From: Clostridium sp. AM22-11AC
Lineage (GTDB): Bacteria > Bacillota > Clostridia > Lachnospirales > Lachnospiraceae
Assembly (NCBI RefSeq): GCF_003473545.1
Contig: NZ_QUCM01000003.1
Span: 1,472 to 65,471, forward strand
DNA: 64,000 nucleotides
Direction: 5' to 3'
Below the pieces are notes generated by a model, which saw nothing but the letters and a program-made list of their open reading frames with translations, did no database searches and had not been told where the DNA came from. Below are positions 1-8,527 of this stretch, one piece after another. The translations under genes and the position numbers were made by a program. The first letter of the stretch is position 1; the number at the start of each line of letters is the position of its first letter.

Positions 1-55
1 TCTTAATTATCATAGAAGAATCTTATTTACAGAGATTTTCTCATACTCTCGCTGA

Positions 56-190
56 AAGAATTTAATAACTACTCCCGGATCAGAATGTGCATTAACGTCT
101 CTTGCTGTCGATGAACCACTTGAATATGTAAAATTATATCTTGATGGGAATTTACAGATGTGGGTAGATGCAGAAGATTCACGCTGCTAA
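56..190 (+). pseudogene. possible 3' end of a small mobile-element gene (DUF6061-like)
   Basis: A plus-strand frame is open from about 56 to a TAA at 188-190 and ends in about 44 codons with the flavour of real protein (acidic and hydrophobic residues alternating around DEPLEYVKLYLDGNL). This resembles, from memory only, the C-terminal part of DUF6061-type small proteins found on clostridial mobile elements. No start codon with a ribosome binding site is visible, and the frame is closed by TGA at 53-55, so at best this is a broken 3' fragment. Bases 1-55 hold nothing I can assign. The identification is weak. Confidence 0.2.
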
Positions 191-199
191 TATTAGCCT

Positions 200-811
200 C
201 TACTTTGTAACCTTAGTTCCGCCGAACACCTCCGACATAGGAATTCTTTCAAGCATATCATCTGTTTTTTTCACTTCTTCTGGTGTCAATAAAATATCAG
301 ATGCACCCGCATTTTCTTTCAAACGTTCCAGTTTTCTTGTCCCCGGAATCGGAACAAGATATGGCTTTTTATCAACCAACCATGCCAGAGAAATCTGGGC
401 AACTGTCGCATTCTTTTCTTCTGCAAATGCCTGTATCCACGCTAAAAACTCCTGATTTTTCTCGTAAGAATCTTTTTGGAATTGCGGCATAATTGAACGG
501 TAGTCTATATTTTTCTCAAAAACAGATTGTGCATTGTATTTACCAGACAAAAATCCATTTGCCAGTGGTGAAAACGCCACAAATCCTATATTTAATTCTT
601 CCAGTACCGGGAATAATTTTTCATGCCATCTCGCCATCATGGAATAGCGGTTTTGTATTGCTGTTACCGGGCAGACTATATCCACTGCCTGTGCAATCAG
701 ATTTATCATTTCCGTCTTATCTACCGATGCACCATACGCATGGTTCATTCCCATGCATCCAAGTCCTATTGCGGAAACTTTCAGGTCTGTTCCTAAAATC
801 TTTTTTCTCAT
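200..811 (-). pseudogene. aldo/keto reductase with internal deletion
   Basis: The N-terminus (LGTDLKVSAIGLGCMGM) is a classic NADPH-dependent aldo/keto reductase start, and the second half (CPVTAIQNRYSMM, FSPLANGFLSGKY, IPGTRKLERLKENAGA) is the usual C-terminal half of the barrel with the cofactor-binding loop. After about residue 45 the protein jumps straight to what should be about residue 150, so roughly 100 residues including the catalytic Asp/Tyr/Lys/His region are gone. The deletion is in frame, leaving 203 codons against a family norm of about 320-330. It would fold poorly and lacks the active site, so I treat it as a pseudogene. It lies beside another internally deleted oxidoreductase gene and transposon scraps. 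Confidence 0.8.
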
Positions 812-908
812 TTTTTTAACTTATACATCCTGACTATTTTTCTGCATATATTGCTTCACATATTTTTCCTATTTTTTCTTTATAGTTCCCCGTATGAATT
901 GGAGGCAT

Positions 909-1645
909 CTATTCCCGTGATTTAAAATCATCCATAACCAGTGGAAGCATTTTTTCAGTAAATTCCCGACAATTATCGCAATATCCTTTTTCTGCAAATA
1001 TTTTCTGCAATGTATCCAAACCAAGTTCCTGACAAAATACATGAATTGCATTTGCAACTGCATCAGCATCTTTTAGTGCATCTCCGGTAACATTTATTCC
1101 CATGATTTCTGCCATTTTTTGAATATTTTTCTGAGCATAAAGTGCAAAATGACGAACCACTGTAGGAAGCACCATCGCACAGGCATTTCCATGTGTAATA
1201 TGATATAAAGAACCAATTGCATGGGCAACCGCATGTCCATTTGGAACTCCGCCATTCGCCAGTGCATTGTGTGCAGCCCATGACATTTGTTCTCTTGCTT
1301 CCAGATTCTCAGGTTCTTTTACTGCGACAGGCAGCCATCTCCATATTTTATTCAAGCAAAGAAACAGAATCTGATTTGTATATTCATTATTAGCAGTTCC
1401 TACAAGAATTTCTATTGTATGTGCTAAAGCATCTATTCCACCACATACTGTTGCAGCCGCAGGCATACATCACAGTGAATACCCTCAACAGAAAGAGCTT
1501 TTATTACATTTTGGGTAATAGAATGTCTGACAACGTGATGTCCTGTAACAAGCAGACATTTTTTTATCTCATATTTCTTTAACAGTCCGCTTACTTTTTG
1601 TGCGGATTTACTCCCAAATATAATCTGATGTGGTATAAAAAAAGA
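909..1645 (-). pseudogene. iron-containing alcohol dehydrogenase, internally deleted and frameshifted
   Basis: Two pieces in different frames belong to one Fe-dependent alcohol dehydrogenase. The N-terminal piece (about 1460-1645; FFIPHQIIFGSKSAQKV, then a Rossmann-type CLLVTGHH) joins near 1465 to the C-terminal piece (909-1466; GGIDALAHTIE, then NGHAVAHAIGSLYHITHG, which holds the metal-ligand Asp and His residues). About 130 residues between them, including the NAD-binding GGGS loop, are missing. Family length is about 380-390 residues. The 5' end runs directly into the end of an IS3-like remnant at about 1646, so the original start has also been lost or displaced. The gene cannot make a working enzyme. 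Confidence 0.8.
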
Positions 1646-1769
1646 TGACACCCCATTCTCAAGGATTTGAGATATAATCAAGAGGATAAGGAGAGTGGAC
1701 AAAATGGCAGGAAACAGACAATATGACCATGAATACAAAGTACAGGCGGTGAAACAGAACAGTACGTAA
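1646..1769 (+). mobile_element. IS3-family left-end remnant with first codons of OrfA
   Basis: A TGACACCCC sequence at 1646 looks like the TG-starting terminal repeat of an IS3-family element. It is followed by an AGGAG-type ribosome binding site and an ATG at 1704 that opens a peptide beginning MAGNRQYDHEYKVQAVK, the standard N-terminus of IS3 OrfA helix-turn-helix proteins. The frame hits TAA at 1767-1769 after 21 codons, where the sequence switches to a different transposon fragment. Only the outermost end of the element survives. It sits against the truncated 5' end of the alcohol dehydrogenase, consistent with an old insertion followed by deletion. Confidence 0.65.
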
Positions 1770-1975
1770 ACAGCCATCTGGAGTATGCAGGATGTTCGCA
1801 AACGATATTTACTGAGAAAGCACTTGATGAGATCTATCGCATTTCAACCGGTATCCCAAGAATGATCAACCGTGTTTGCGAAAAGACGCTCATGTATGCT
1901 TTTCAAAAGCAAAACCGCCTGATTGATGATTACATGGTGAAATATGTTGCAGATCATGAACTCATCAACGGGTAG
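1760..1975 (+). pseudogene. C-terminal fragment of an ExeA/TniB-like transposition ATPase
   Basis: From about 1760 the plus strand reads in frame to TAG at 1973-1975, giving about 71 residues: YVNSHLEYAGC, then FTEKALDEIYRISTGIPRMINRVCEKTL. This is the C-terminal lid region of the ExeA-like AAA ATPases that partner DDE transposases in Firmicute elements; the STGIPRMINRVCE stretch is the recognisable part. The Walker motifs that should lie upstream are absent because the fragment is fused to the IS3 OrfA remnant. The ATPase is therefore dead; it marks a former larger transposon. Confidence 0.65.
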
Positions 1976-2013
1976 GTTCTGGCCGGGGCATGTGCCCCGG
2001 CTTCCAGTAACAG

Positions 2014-2157
2014 ATGGAAGACAATAACAAGAGCAGGTCAGTGACAAGAGAAGAAATCGAAAAACTCACCTTCAAAACCACTACACAACTTCTACACAAC
2101 CAATACACAATTTCAAATATTTACCCGCAATATTCCCTGCTAACTTGTGATATTTAA
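2014..2157 (+). CDS. small uncharacterised protein, probably transposon-derived
   Basis: ATG at 2014 opens a 47-codon frame (begins MEDNNKSRSVTREEIEKL) 38 bases after the ExeA-like fragment and on the same strand. It is hydrophilic with one short amphipathic segment and has no recognisable domain. Its position suggests it was the next gene of the same mobile element. There is no good ribosome binding site in front of it, so expression is doubtful. Bases 2158-2186 contain nothing further. Confidence 0.25.
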   Translation: MEDNNKSRSVTREEIEKLTFKTTTQLLHNQYTISNIYPQYSLLTCDI

Positions 2158-2186
2158 TCTATAACACATATAACAATAGAATAAAC

Positions 2187-2232
2187 AAAGAAAAAGTCCG
2201 GAAACCCGCATTCCTGCGCAGTTTTCGGACTT
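2187..2232 (-). terminator. rho-independent terminator of rpsB-tsf
   Basis: On the minus strand AAGTCCG (2226-2232) pairs with CGGACTT (2194-2200), extended inward by A-T and G-C pairs, and a T-rich tail TTTTTCTTTG follows. It lies about 65 bases after the tsf stop codon. Confidence 0.85.
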
Positions 2233-2298
2233 ATATCATTCATTATCAGTCTATACCATGATGTCAATTTTTAAAAGAAGTTTCATGCAACTGTCAGA

Positions 2299-3237
2299 TT
2301 ATTTACCCATTTGCTTTGCAACTTCTTCTGCAAAGTTCTCTTCTTTTTTCTCCATGCCTTCGCCGGTCTCGAAACGAACGAACTTCTTGATTGTGATGTT
2401 TGCGTTGTTAGCCTTAGCTACGGAAGCAACGTACTGGGATACGCTCTGCTTGCCATCTTCTGCCTTAACGTAAACCTGATCCATCAGACAGAATTCTTTT
2501 AATTCTTTGTTAATACGTCCCTGAATCATGCCCTGGATAACTTTCTCTGGCTTGGAAGCTTCCTTAGGATCGTTCTGGATCTGAGCGATCAGGATTGCTT
2601 TCTCATGCTCGATGAATTCCGGGCTAACTTCGTCACGGTTTGTAAAGGTTGGCTTTAATGCAGCTGCCTGCATTGCTACGTTTCTAGCCATTTCCTTAAC
2701 AGCGTCATTGATAACATCAGTTTCAACGTCAACTAAAACACCGATCTTTCCGCCTGCATGGATGTAGGAAGCAACAAAACCATTCTCTTCTGTTACTTTC
2801 TCAAAACGGCGGATGTTCATGTTCTCACCGATGATAGAGATCTGGGAAGACAGAGCCTCTTTTACAGTCAGAGTAGTGTCTTTTGCCCACTTTTCAGCCA
2901 TGAAGCTGTCCATATCAGCTGCAGAAGAAGCCAGTGCCTGAGCAGCTACATCTGCTACGTATGCCTGGAACTTAGCGTTCTTAGCAACGAAGTCTGTTTC
3001 AGCATTTACTTCTACTACTACAGCAGTCTTCTCATCAGCGGACATTGCAGTATCAACGATACCCTCAGCTGCAATACGTCCAGCCTTCTTAGCTGCACCT
3101 GCAAGTCCTTTTTCTCTTAAGAACTCTACAGCCTTTTCCATATCACCGTCAGTAGCTGCAAGAGCCTTCTTGCAGTCCATCATTCCGGCACCGGTTGTTT
3201 CTCTTAACTCTTTTACCATTGCTGCGGTTACTGCCAT
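2299..3237 (-). CDS. tsf: translation elongation factor Ts
   Basis: EF-Ts is the guanine nucleotide exchange factor that regenerates EF-Tu-GTP in the cytoplasm. The 312-residue product has the family signatures LRETTGAGMMDCKKAL (about 11-26; UBA-like domain that contacts EF-Tu) and TDFVAKN (81-87), followed by two core dimerisation subdomains. The length fits Firmicute EF-Ts (about 290-310). The start is the ATG at 3237, placed 8 bases after GGAGG; a TTG five codons upstream overlaps that ribosome binding site and is rejected. It follows rpsB by 37 bases in the universal rpsB-tsf operon and is closed by the terminator at 2187-2232. Confidence 0.98.
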   Translation of the reverse strand: MAVTAAMVKELRETTGAGMMDCKKALAATDGDMEKAVEFLREKGLAGAAKKAGRIAAEGIVDTAMSADEKTAVVVEVNAETDFVAKNAKFQAYVADVAAQALASSAADMDSFMAEKWAKDTTLTVKEALSSQISIIGENMNIRRFEKVTEENGFVASYIHAGGKIGVLVDVETDVINDAVKEMARNVAMQAAALKPTFTNRDEVSPEFIEHEKAILIAQIQNDPKEASKPEKVIQGMIQGRINKELKEFCLMDQVYVKAEDGKQSVSQYVASVAKANNANITIKKFVRFETGEGMEKKEENFAEEVAKQMGK

Positions 3238-3274
3238 TTTGTCATCCTCCAAATATTAATTTAAAGTTTTTTGA

Positions 3275-4024
3275 TTACGCTTCTGTGCTCTCTGCTGCGA
3301 AATCAGCTGGAACTTCGATCTCCATTGCGCCTTCTAAAACTTCACCCTGCTTTGCTTCGATAACAGCGTCAGCCATCTTGGAAACGATCAGCTTAACGGC
3401 TCTGATAGCGTCATCGTTGCCTGGGATCACATAATCAAGTTCTTCTGGATCACAGTTGGTATCTACGATACCGATCAGCGGAATGCCCAGAGTATGAGCT
3501 TCCTGTACGCAGATGTGCTCTTTCTTAGGATCTACGATGAAGATTGCGTCTGGGAGCTTCTTCATATCCTTGATACCGCCCAGGTTCTTCTCTAACTTAT
3601 CCCATTCTTTCTTTAACTCGATAACTTCCTTCTTAGGAAGAACATCGAAAGTACCGTCCTGAGACATAGCCTCGATCTCTTTCAGTCTTGCAATACGGCT
3701 CTGGATGGTCTTGAAGTTGGTCAGCATACCACCTAACCATCTCTCGTTTACATAGTACATACCGCAACGCTCTGCTTCAGTCTTGATAGCTTCCTGAGCC
3801 TGCTTCTTGGTACCTACGAACAGAATGTTTCCGCCCTCAGCTGCGATGTCAGATACAGCCTTGTAAGCCTCATCTACTTTACCTACAGACTTCTGTAAGT
3901 CGATGATGTAGATGCCATTTCTCTCTGTGTAGATGTATGGAGCCATCTTAGGGTTCCATCTTCTTGTCTGGTGACCGAAGTGTACACCAGCTTCCAGTAA
4001 CTGCTTCATTGAAATAACGCTCAT
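3275..4024 (-). CDS. rpsB: 30S ribosomal protein S2
   Basis: S2 is a small-subunit protein assembled late, near the back of the 30S body. The 249 residues start with [19 protein letters not shown] and contain the S2 signatures [16 protein letters not shown] and [12 protein letters not shown], with the central coiled-coil region around residues 110-165. The start ATG has GGAGG eight bases upstream. It is first in the rpsB-tsf operon, behind a strong sigma-A promoter and a structured leader of about 130 bases that contains a perfect 8-bp hairpin immediately before the ribosome binding site, a plausible site for autoregulation. Confidence 0.98.
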   Translation of the reverse strand: MSVISMKQLLEAGVHFGHQTRRWNPKMAPYIYTERNGIYIIDLQKSVGKVDEAYKAVSDIAAEGGNILFVGTKKQAQEAIKTEAERCGMYYVNERWLGGMLTNFKTIQSRIARLKEIEAMSQDGTFDVLPKKEVIELKKEWDKLEKNLGGIKDMKKLPDAIFIVDPKKEHICVQEAHTLGIPLIGIVDTNCDPEELDYVIPGNDDAIRAVKLIVSKMADAVIEAKQGEVLEGAMEIEVPADFAAESTEA

Positions 4025-4050
4025 GTTCTTTACCTCCGTTTGGTTTTTAG

Positions 4051-4073
4051 CCGGTTTATTGAGCTTAAACCGG
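4051..4073 (-). promoter_or_regulatory. hairpin in the rpsB leader, next to the ribosome binding site
   Basis: CCGGTTTA and TAAACCGG form a perfect 8-bp inverted repeat with a 7-base loop, ending about 16 bases upstream of the rpsB ribosome binding site. No T-run follows, so it is not a terminator. A second small hairpin (CCTGT/ACAGG) lies further upstream in the same leader. An S2-binding autoregulatory leader is an inference, not shown. Confidence 0.5.
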
Positions 4074-4165
4074 TCGCATCCGCCTGCTTCTCATGCTTCC
4101 CGGAAGACCTGTTTTACAGGCACCTTTCCGTAGAATCCACAGACGTGTTTTTTATCAACTGTGTA

Positions 4166-4194
4166 ACTATAACATAAAAAAGGACAGTCTGCAA
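4166..4194 (-). promoter_or_regulatory. sigma-A promoter of rpsB-tsf
   Basis: Minus strand TTGCAG (4189-4194), 17-base spacer, TATAGT (4166-4171). The -35 box lies inside the 3' arm of the codY terminator, so the two elements overlap. Confidence 0.8.
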
Positions 4195-4214
4195 GTGTTT
4201 TTTGCAAACTATCC
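4176..4214 (-). terminator. rho-independent terminator of codY
   Basis: On the minus strand GGATAGTTTGCAA pairs with TTGCAGACTGTCC (11 Watson-Crick and 2 G-U pairs) followed by TTTTTT. It lies about 50 bases after the codY stop and its second arm doubles as the rpsB -35 region. Confidence 0.85.
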
Positions 4215-4265
4215 TTATATTTTATTCTGATTATTCTGTTTTTACTGATCTGAAATATTTTTAAC

Positions 4266-5054
4266 TTATTTCAAATTGGAATTAGAAGCCTTGATCGCCT
4301 TTAATTCGTCAAATACCACGTCATTCAGAACCTTAATGTAGGTTCCCTTCATACCGGAAGAACGTGACTCAATAACACCTGCGCTTTCAAATTTGCGCAG
4401 TGCATTGACAATAACGGAGCGGGTAATCCCTACACGGTCAGCAATCTTGCTTGCAACCAGGATGCCCTCATTTCCATCCAGTTCTTCAAAAATATGGATG
4501 ATGGCTTCCAGTTCAGAGAAAGAAAGTGTGCTGATAGCAGATTTAACGATCTGTACCTTACGTGTCTCTTCTGCATTCTCTTCATTTACAGAACGCATCA
4601 TCTCCAGGCCTACAACTGTAGTACCATATTCACTTAAGATAATGTCATCGATATCATACTGGCTGTCTGATTTGTAAATAAATAATGTTCCCAGTCTCTC
4701 ACCTGCAATGTCGATAGGTGTAATGATCGCCTGGTATTTTTTAACATTCTCTTCTGCAAATCCAAGAGTTGCCAGGTTTACATTTTCCTTTGTAGACAAT
4801 ACACTGAGCAGACGTTCATTCAACATTTTATCTACATAACCGCCCACCTGATCTTCGATCAGCTCCTCAATCTCATCCACCCCAGGCCAGATACTTACAC
4901 CAAGTACTTTGCCCTTCTTGCTGATAACAAGGATATTGGATAACAAAATTTCACTTAACACTTTGCAGATGTCATTGAAAACAACTTTATGGGAATTGTT
5001 GTTATGCAATAGCTTGTTGATTTTTCTTGTTTTGTCCAACAACTGAACGCTCAT
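4266..5054 (-). CDS. codY: GTP- and branched-chain-amino-acid-sensing global repressor CodY
   Basis: CodY is a DNA-binding regulator that senses GTP and isoleucine/valine and represses nutrient-limitation genes in low-GC Gram-positives. The 262-residue product starts MSVQLLDKTRKINKLL, carries an N-terminal GAF-type ligand domain (about 1-150), a linker helix, and a C-terminal winged helix-turn-helix (about 205-250) with the conserved ASKIADRVGITRSVIVNALRK. The ATG at 5054 is eight bases after GGAGGG; the frame is open 12 codons upstream but without a site. It has its own promoter and terminator. A CodY-like box occurs in this window before pflA. Confidence 0.97.
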   Translation of the reverse strand: MSVQLLDKTRKINKLLHNNNSHKVVFNDICKVLSEILLSNILVISKKGKVLGVSIWPGVDEIEELIEDQVGGYVDKMLNERLLSVLSTKENVNLATLGFAEENVKKYQAIITPIDIAGERLGTLFIYKSDSQYDIDDIILSEYGTTVVGLEMMRSVNEENAEETRKVQIVKSAISTLSFSELEAIIHIFEELDGNEGILVASKIADRVGITRSVIVNALRKFESAGVIESRSSGMKGTYIKVLNDVVFDELKAIKASNSNLK

Positions 5055-5113
5055 GACTGAAACCCTCCTTATCTCTAATGTACGTTCCACAAATATGCTT
5101 TACTAATAATTGA

Positions 5114-5142
5114 ATTTTAGCACAATTTTTGTCCAATAACAA
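5114..5142 (-). promoter_or_regulatory. sigma-A promoter of codY
   Basis: Minus strand TTGTTA (5137-5142), 17-base spacer, TAAAAT (5114-5119), giving a leader of about 50 bases before the codY ATG. Confidence 0.65.
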
Positions 5143-5189
5143 TAGTTTTTTGAAGATTTCATGTTTTTCCGAAAACAAGAAGAAAAAAT

Positions 5190-7295
5190 TTATTTCTGCT
5201 CTTCCGCCGGTTTATCCATACGGTATCCGCAGGTTTCATTTGCACAGAGAAGCTTATTTCCCTTCTCTACCATATAAGAACCGCACTTCGGACACTTTTC
5301 AGTGGAAGGCTTCTGCCAGGACATAAAATCACAGTCCGGATTTGCCTCGCAGCCATAGTACAGACGACCTTTCTTGGTCTTCTTGCGCACTACTTCTTTT
5401 CCGCATTTAGGACAAGGTACACCAATCTTTTCCAGATATGGTTTTGTGTTTTTGCATTCCGGAAATCCGGGGCATGCAAGGAATTTTCCATGAGGACCGT
5501 ATTTTACTACCATGTTGCGGCCACACAGATCACATACCTCATCTGTCACCTCATCTTCGATCTTTACAGACTCCAGTTCCTTCTGGGCAATATTTACTGC
5601 CTCATCCAGATCCGGATAGAAGTTACGGATAATAGTCTTCCATGCAACTGTACCATCTGCAACACGGTCTAACAGTGTTTCCATGTTTGCAGTAAAACTT
5701 AAGTCCACGATACTTGGGAAGGACTTTTTCATAATACGGTTTACGACCTCTCCCAGTTCTGTTACATAAAGGTTTTTATTTTCCTTTGCCACATAACGTC
5801 TTGCAATAATGGTAGTGATCGTAGGTGCATAGGTACTTGGACGTCCGATCCCCTGCTCTTCCATTGCCTTTACTAAAGATGCCTCTGTATAATGTGCAGG
5901 TGGCTGTGTAAAGTGCTGGCTTGGCTGAAGATCTGCCAGTTTTAACTCCATTCCGCTTTCAATGGCTCCGATCACCTGTTTTTTCTCTTCTTCATCATCA
6001 GAAGCTACATAAACAGACATGAAACCGTCAAAGGAAAGACGGGATGCAGAAGTTGTAAACATATGTTTTCCGGCACGGATCTTTACAGAAGTAGTCTCAT
6101 ATACAGCAGGAGCCATACGGCTGGCTGTAAAACGCTTCCAGATCAGCTGATACAGACGGAAAAGATCTCTTGGAAGAGACTCCTTTACCATAACCGGTGT
6201 CAGTGTAATGTCAGTAGGACGGATGGCTTCATGTGCATCCTGGATCTTTCCTGTATTCTTTGCAGAAGCTTCTCCTGCTGCTGCGTAATTTTCGCCATAA
6301 TGTTCTTTCACAAAAGAACGTGCTGCTGCATCTGCCTCATCTGCTACACGGGTAGAATCTGTACGCAGATAGGTGATCAGACCGATGGTTCCATGACCCT
6401 TTACCTCAACACCTTCATACAGCTGCTGGGCAATACGCATGGTCTTCTGGGTAGAGAAGTTTAATGCCTTGGAAGCTTCCTGCTGTAAGGTACTGGTTGT
6501 AAATGGGATGGGCGCCTTTTTGATACGCTCTCCCTTCTTTACCTCGTCTGCCACATAGCTGACACCTTCCAAATCTTTTAAGATCACATCCAGTTCTTCT
6601 TTACTGTGGATCGCAGACTTGCTTCCCTTTGCGCCTTCCTCATTTGCCAGGCCGTAGTACTTGGCATCCAGAGGCTTTTTGCTTCCTGCTACATTTAACA
6701 TAGCATCCAGATTCCAGTATTCCTCCGGGATAAATGCATTGATCTCATCTTCTCTGTCACAGATCATACGAAGGGCTACAGACTGGACACGGCCTGCACT
6801 TAAACCTCTTTTTACTTTTGCCCAGAGAAGCGGACTGATACGGTAACCAACCATACGGTCTAACATACGTCTGGTCTGCTGTGCATTGACCAGATTGATA
6901 TCCAGATCTCTTGGAGACTTTAAAGACGCTTTTACAGCATTTTTTGTGATTTCATTAAAACTGATACGATATACCTGTTTATTTTTAAGCTCATCCAGTT
7001 TCAGGGCTTTCATCAGATGCCAGGAGATTGCCTCTCCCTCACGGTCAGGGTCCGTTGCCAGATAGATCTTATCTGCCTTTTTTACTTCTTTGCGAAGCTT
7101 TGCAAGCACATCTCCCTTTCCTCTGATCGTAATATATTTTGGTTCATAGTCGTGTTCCGGATCAAAGCCCAGCTGGCTCTTTGGAAGGTCTCTTACATGA
7201 CCGCCGGATGCATCTACTTCATAATTGCTTCCCAAAAATTTTTTTATAGTCTTCACTTTTGCAGGTGACTCTACGATTACCAGATGATTCGCCAT
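5190..7295 (-). CDS. topA: DNA topoisomerase I (type IA)
   Basis: This enzyme relaxes negative supercoils by single-strand passage. The 701-residue protein starts MANHLVIVESPAKVKTIKKF (TOPRIM domain), has the metal-binding DPDREGEAISWH (about 82-93) and the catalytic tyrosine in LITYLRTDSTR (about Tyr309). Three C-terminal four-cysteine zinc ribbons (CDLCGRN, CPKCGKEV, CPKCGSYM) occupy roughly the last 120 residues. The ATG at 7295 lies seven bases after AGGAG. The frame stays open 91 codons upstream, but that stretch overlaps dprA and has no topoisomerase homology. It is last in the comM-dprA-topA run; a 6-bp hairpin (CTCCCG/CGGGAG) lies in the 122-base gap before it. Confidence 0.97.
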   Translation of the reverse strand: MANHLVIVESPAKVKTIKKFLGSNYEVDASGGHVRDLPKSQLGFDPEHDYEPKYITIRGKGDVLAKLRKEVKKADKIYLATDPDREGEAISWHLMKALKLDELKNKQVYRISFNEITKNAVKASLKSPRDLDINLVNAQQTRRMLDRMVGYRISPLLWAKVKRGLSAGRVQSVALRMICDREDEINAFIPEEYWNLDAMLNVAGSKKPLDAKYYGLANEEGAKGSKSAIHSKEELDVILKDLEGVSYVADEVKKGERIKKAPIPFTTSTLQQEASKALNFSTQKTMRIAQQLYEGVEVKGHGTIGLITYLRTDSTRVADEADAAARSFVKEHYGENYAAAGEASAKNTGKIQDAHEAIRPTDITLTPVMVKESLPRDLFRLYQLIWKRFTASRMAPAVYETTSVKIRAGKHMFTTSASRLSFDGFMSVYVASDDEEEKKQVIGAIESGMELKLADLQPSQHFTQPPAHYTEASLVKAMEEQGIGRPSTYAPTITTIIARRYVAKENKNLYVTELGEVVNRIMKKSFPSIVDLSFTANMETLLDRVADGTVAWKTIIRNFYPDLDEAVNIAQKELESVKIEDEVTDEVCDLCGRNMVVKYGPHGKFLACPGFPECKNTKPYLEKIGVPCPKCGKEVVRKKTKKGRLYYGCEANPDCDFMSWQKPSTEKCPKCGSYMVEKGNKLLCANETCGYRMDKPAEEQK

Positions 7296-7417
7296 TGTAA
7301 ACTCCTTATTCCTGTTCCTATATTTATGCGCCATATCCCCAATCATCAAATCCTCCCGGAAGCTTTCACGGGAGTGTCCTATTAGACAGATATGCATCCG
7401 GAAACCGTGACAGTCCT

Positions 7418-8527
7418 TTAAAATAATCTTTTTGTATAATAAAGTCCTGCTGTCCTCACAGCATATCCACCCAGTTCTAATTCCAAAAGTGCATCCATGG
7501 ACTGACTTACTGACAATCCTGTCCTCAATGCTATTTCCTCTATATGACGCGGTTCGAAATCCAAGCAACTATACACCATTTTTTCTTTCTTTGCAAGTCC
7601 CTTCTGCTTTTTTTCAGAAAGCTTTTCTTTTTCTTTTACAAAAATTCCCAGATTTTCCAGTACCGTTTCCGGCGAAAAAAGGACCTGGGCCCCTTCTGAG
7701 ATCAACTGATTACAGCCTGTACTTAAAGCGTCTGTGATCCGTCCCGGAAGTGCATAGATCTCCTTTCCCTGCTCTAAACCTGCCTGAGCAGTAATAAGGG
7801 ATCCACTTTTTTCTTTTGCTTCTATCACCAGAATAACATCTGACAATCCACTGATGATCCGGTTGCGAACAGGAAAGTTTCTGGGAACAGGAGGAGTTTT
7901 TAAACTGTACTCTGAGATCAGTCCTCCATGAAAAGGAATGCTCTCATACAGTTCATAGTTACTTCTGGGATAGCACTGATCTACACCACAGCCAAGGACT
8001 GCATAAGTCTTACCTCCCCCAGCTAAAGCACCCTCATGACCTGCGCCGTCAATTCCCAGTGCCATACCGCTGATGACCTGCACACCGGCAGCTGCCAGTT
8101 CCCGTCCCATATAGTCAGCAGTCTCTCTTCCATAGGCAGTACAGTTTCTGGCCCCGATCACAGCCGCTGTAGCCCTGTCCTCTGCGGGAAGTTCTCCTTT
8201 TATATAAAGCCCCATGGGATAGTCGTATACAGAATACAGTCTTTTAGGATAGTCTGCATCTAAAGGTGTAATAAAACGGATCCCCTTTTCACTTAGCCTG
8301 TAATATTCCTCTTCCAGTCTGGAAAATTCTCTTTTCCAGTTATCAAAACGATAGGCATTTTCTTCTTTTTTTAAAATTCCTTTTTTCCATAATTGTGTTC
8401 CTTCTATATAATATGCTTCTCTGAAACTGCCTGCCAGCTCTCCGATCCGACGTATCTGCAAAGCCCCTGCTTCCGGCAGATGACAAAGCCAGTACAAAGA
8501 TACTTTTTCTAATGCTTCTGCCCCCAT
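7418..8527 (-). CDS. dprA: DNA-processing protein DprA
   Basis: DprA binds incoming single-stranded DNA and loads RecA during natural transformation. The 369-residue protein has an N-terminal helix-hairpin region (about 1-80), the DprA Rossmann fold with GARNCTAYGRE (125-135), ISGMALGIDGAGHEGAL (152-168) and GCGVDQCYPRSN (179-190), and a C-terminal winged helix (about 315-369). The ATG at 8527 is preceded by GGAGG at 7 bases and lies inside the last codons of comM (19-base overlap), so the two are translationally coupled. A start 20 codons earlier would overlap comM further and lacks a site. Confidence 0.95.
   Translation of the reverse strand: MGAEALEKVSLYWLCHLPEAGALQIRRIGELAGSFREAYYIEGTQLWKKGILKKEENAYRFDNWKREFSRLEEEYYRLSEKGIRFITPLDADYPKRLYSVYDYPMGLYIKGELPAEDRATAAVIGARNCTAYGRETADYMGRELAAAGVQVISGMALGIDGAGHEGALAGGGKTYAVLGCGVDQCYPRSNYELYESIPFHGGLISEYSLKTPPVPRNFPVRNRIISGLSDVILVIEAKEKSGSLITAQAGLEQGKEIYALPGRITDALSTGCNQLISEGAQVLFSPETVLENLGIFVKEKEKLSEKKQKGLAKKEKMVYSCLDFEPRHIEEIALRTGLSVSQSMDALLELELGGYAVRTAGLYYTKRLF

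Noticed and set aside
1844..2047. Minus-strand open frame opposite the ExeA-like fragment
   Set aside because: Cysteine-rich, no homology, and antisense to a recognisable transposon-derived coding frame.
7296..7568. In-frame 91-codon extension upstream of topA
   Set aside because: It overlaps dprA, has no topoisomerase similarity, and the ATG at 7295 has a good ribosome binding site and the canonical N-terminus.
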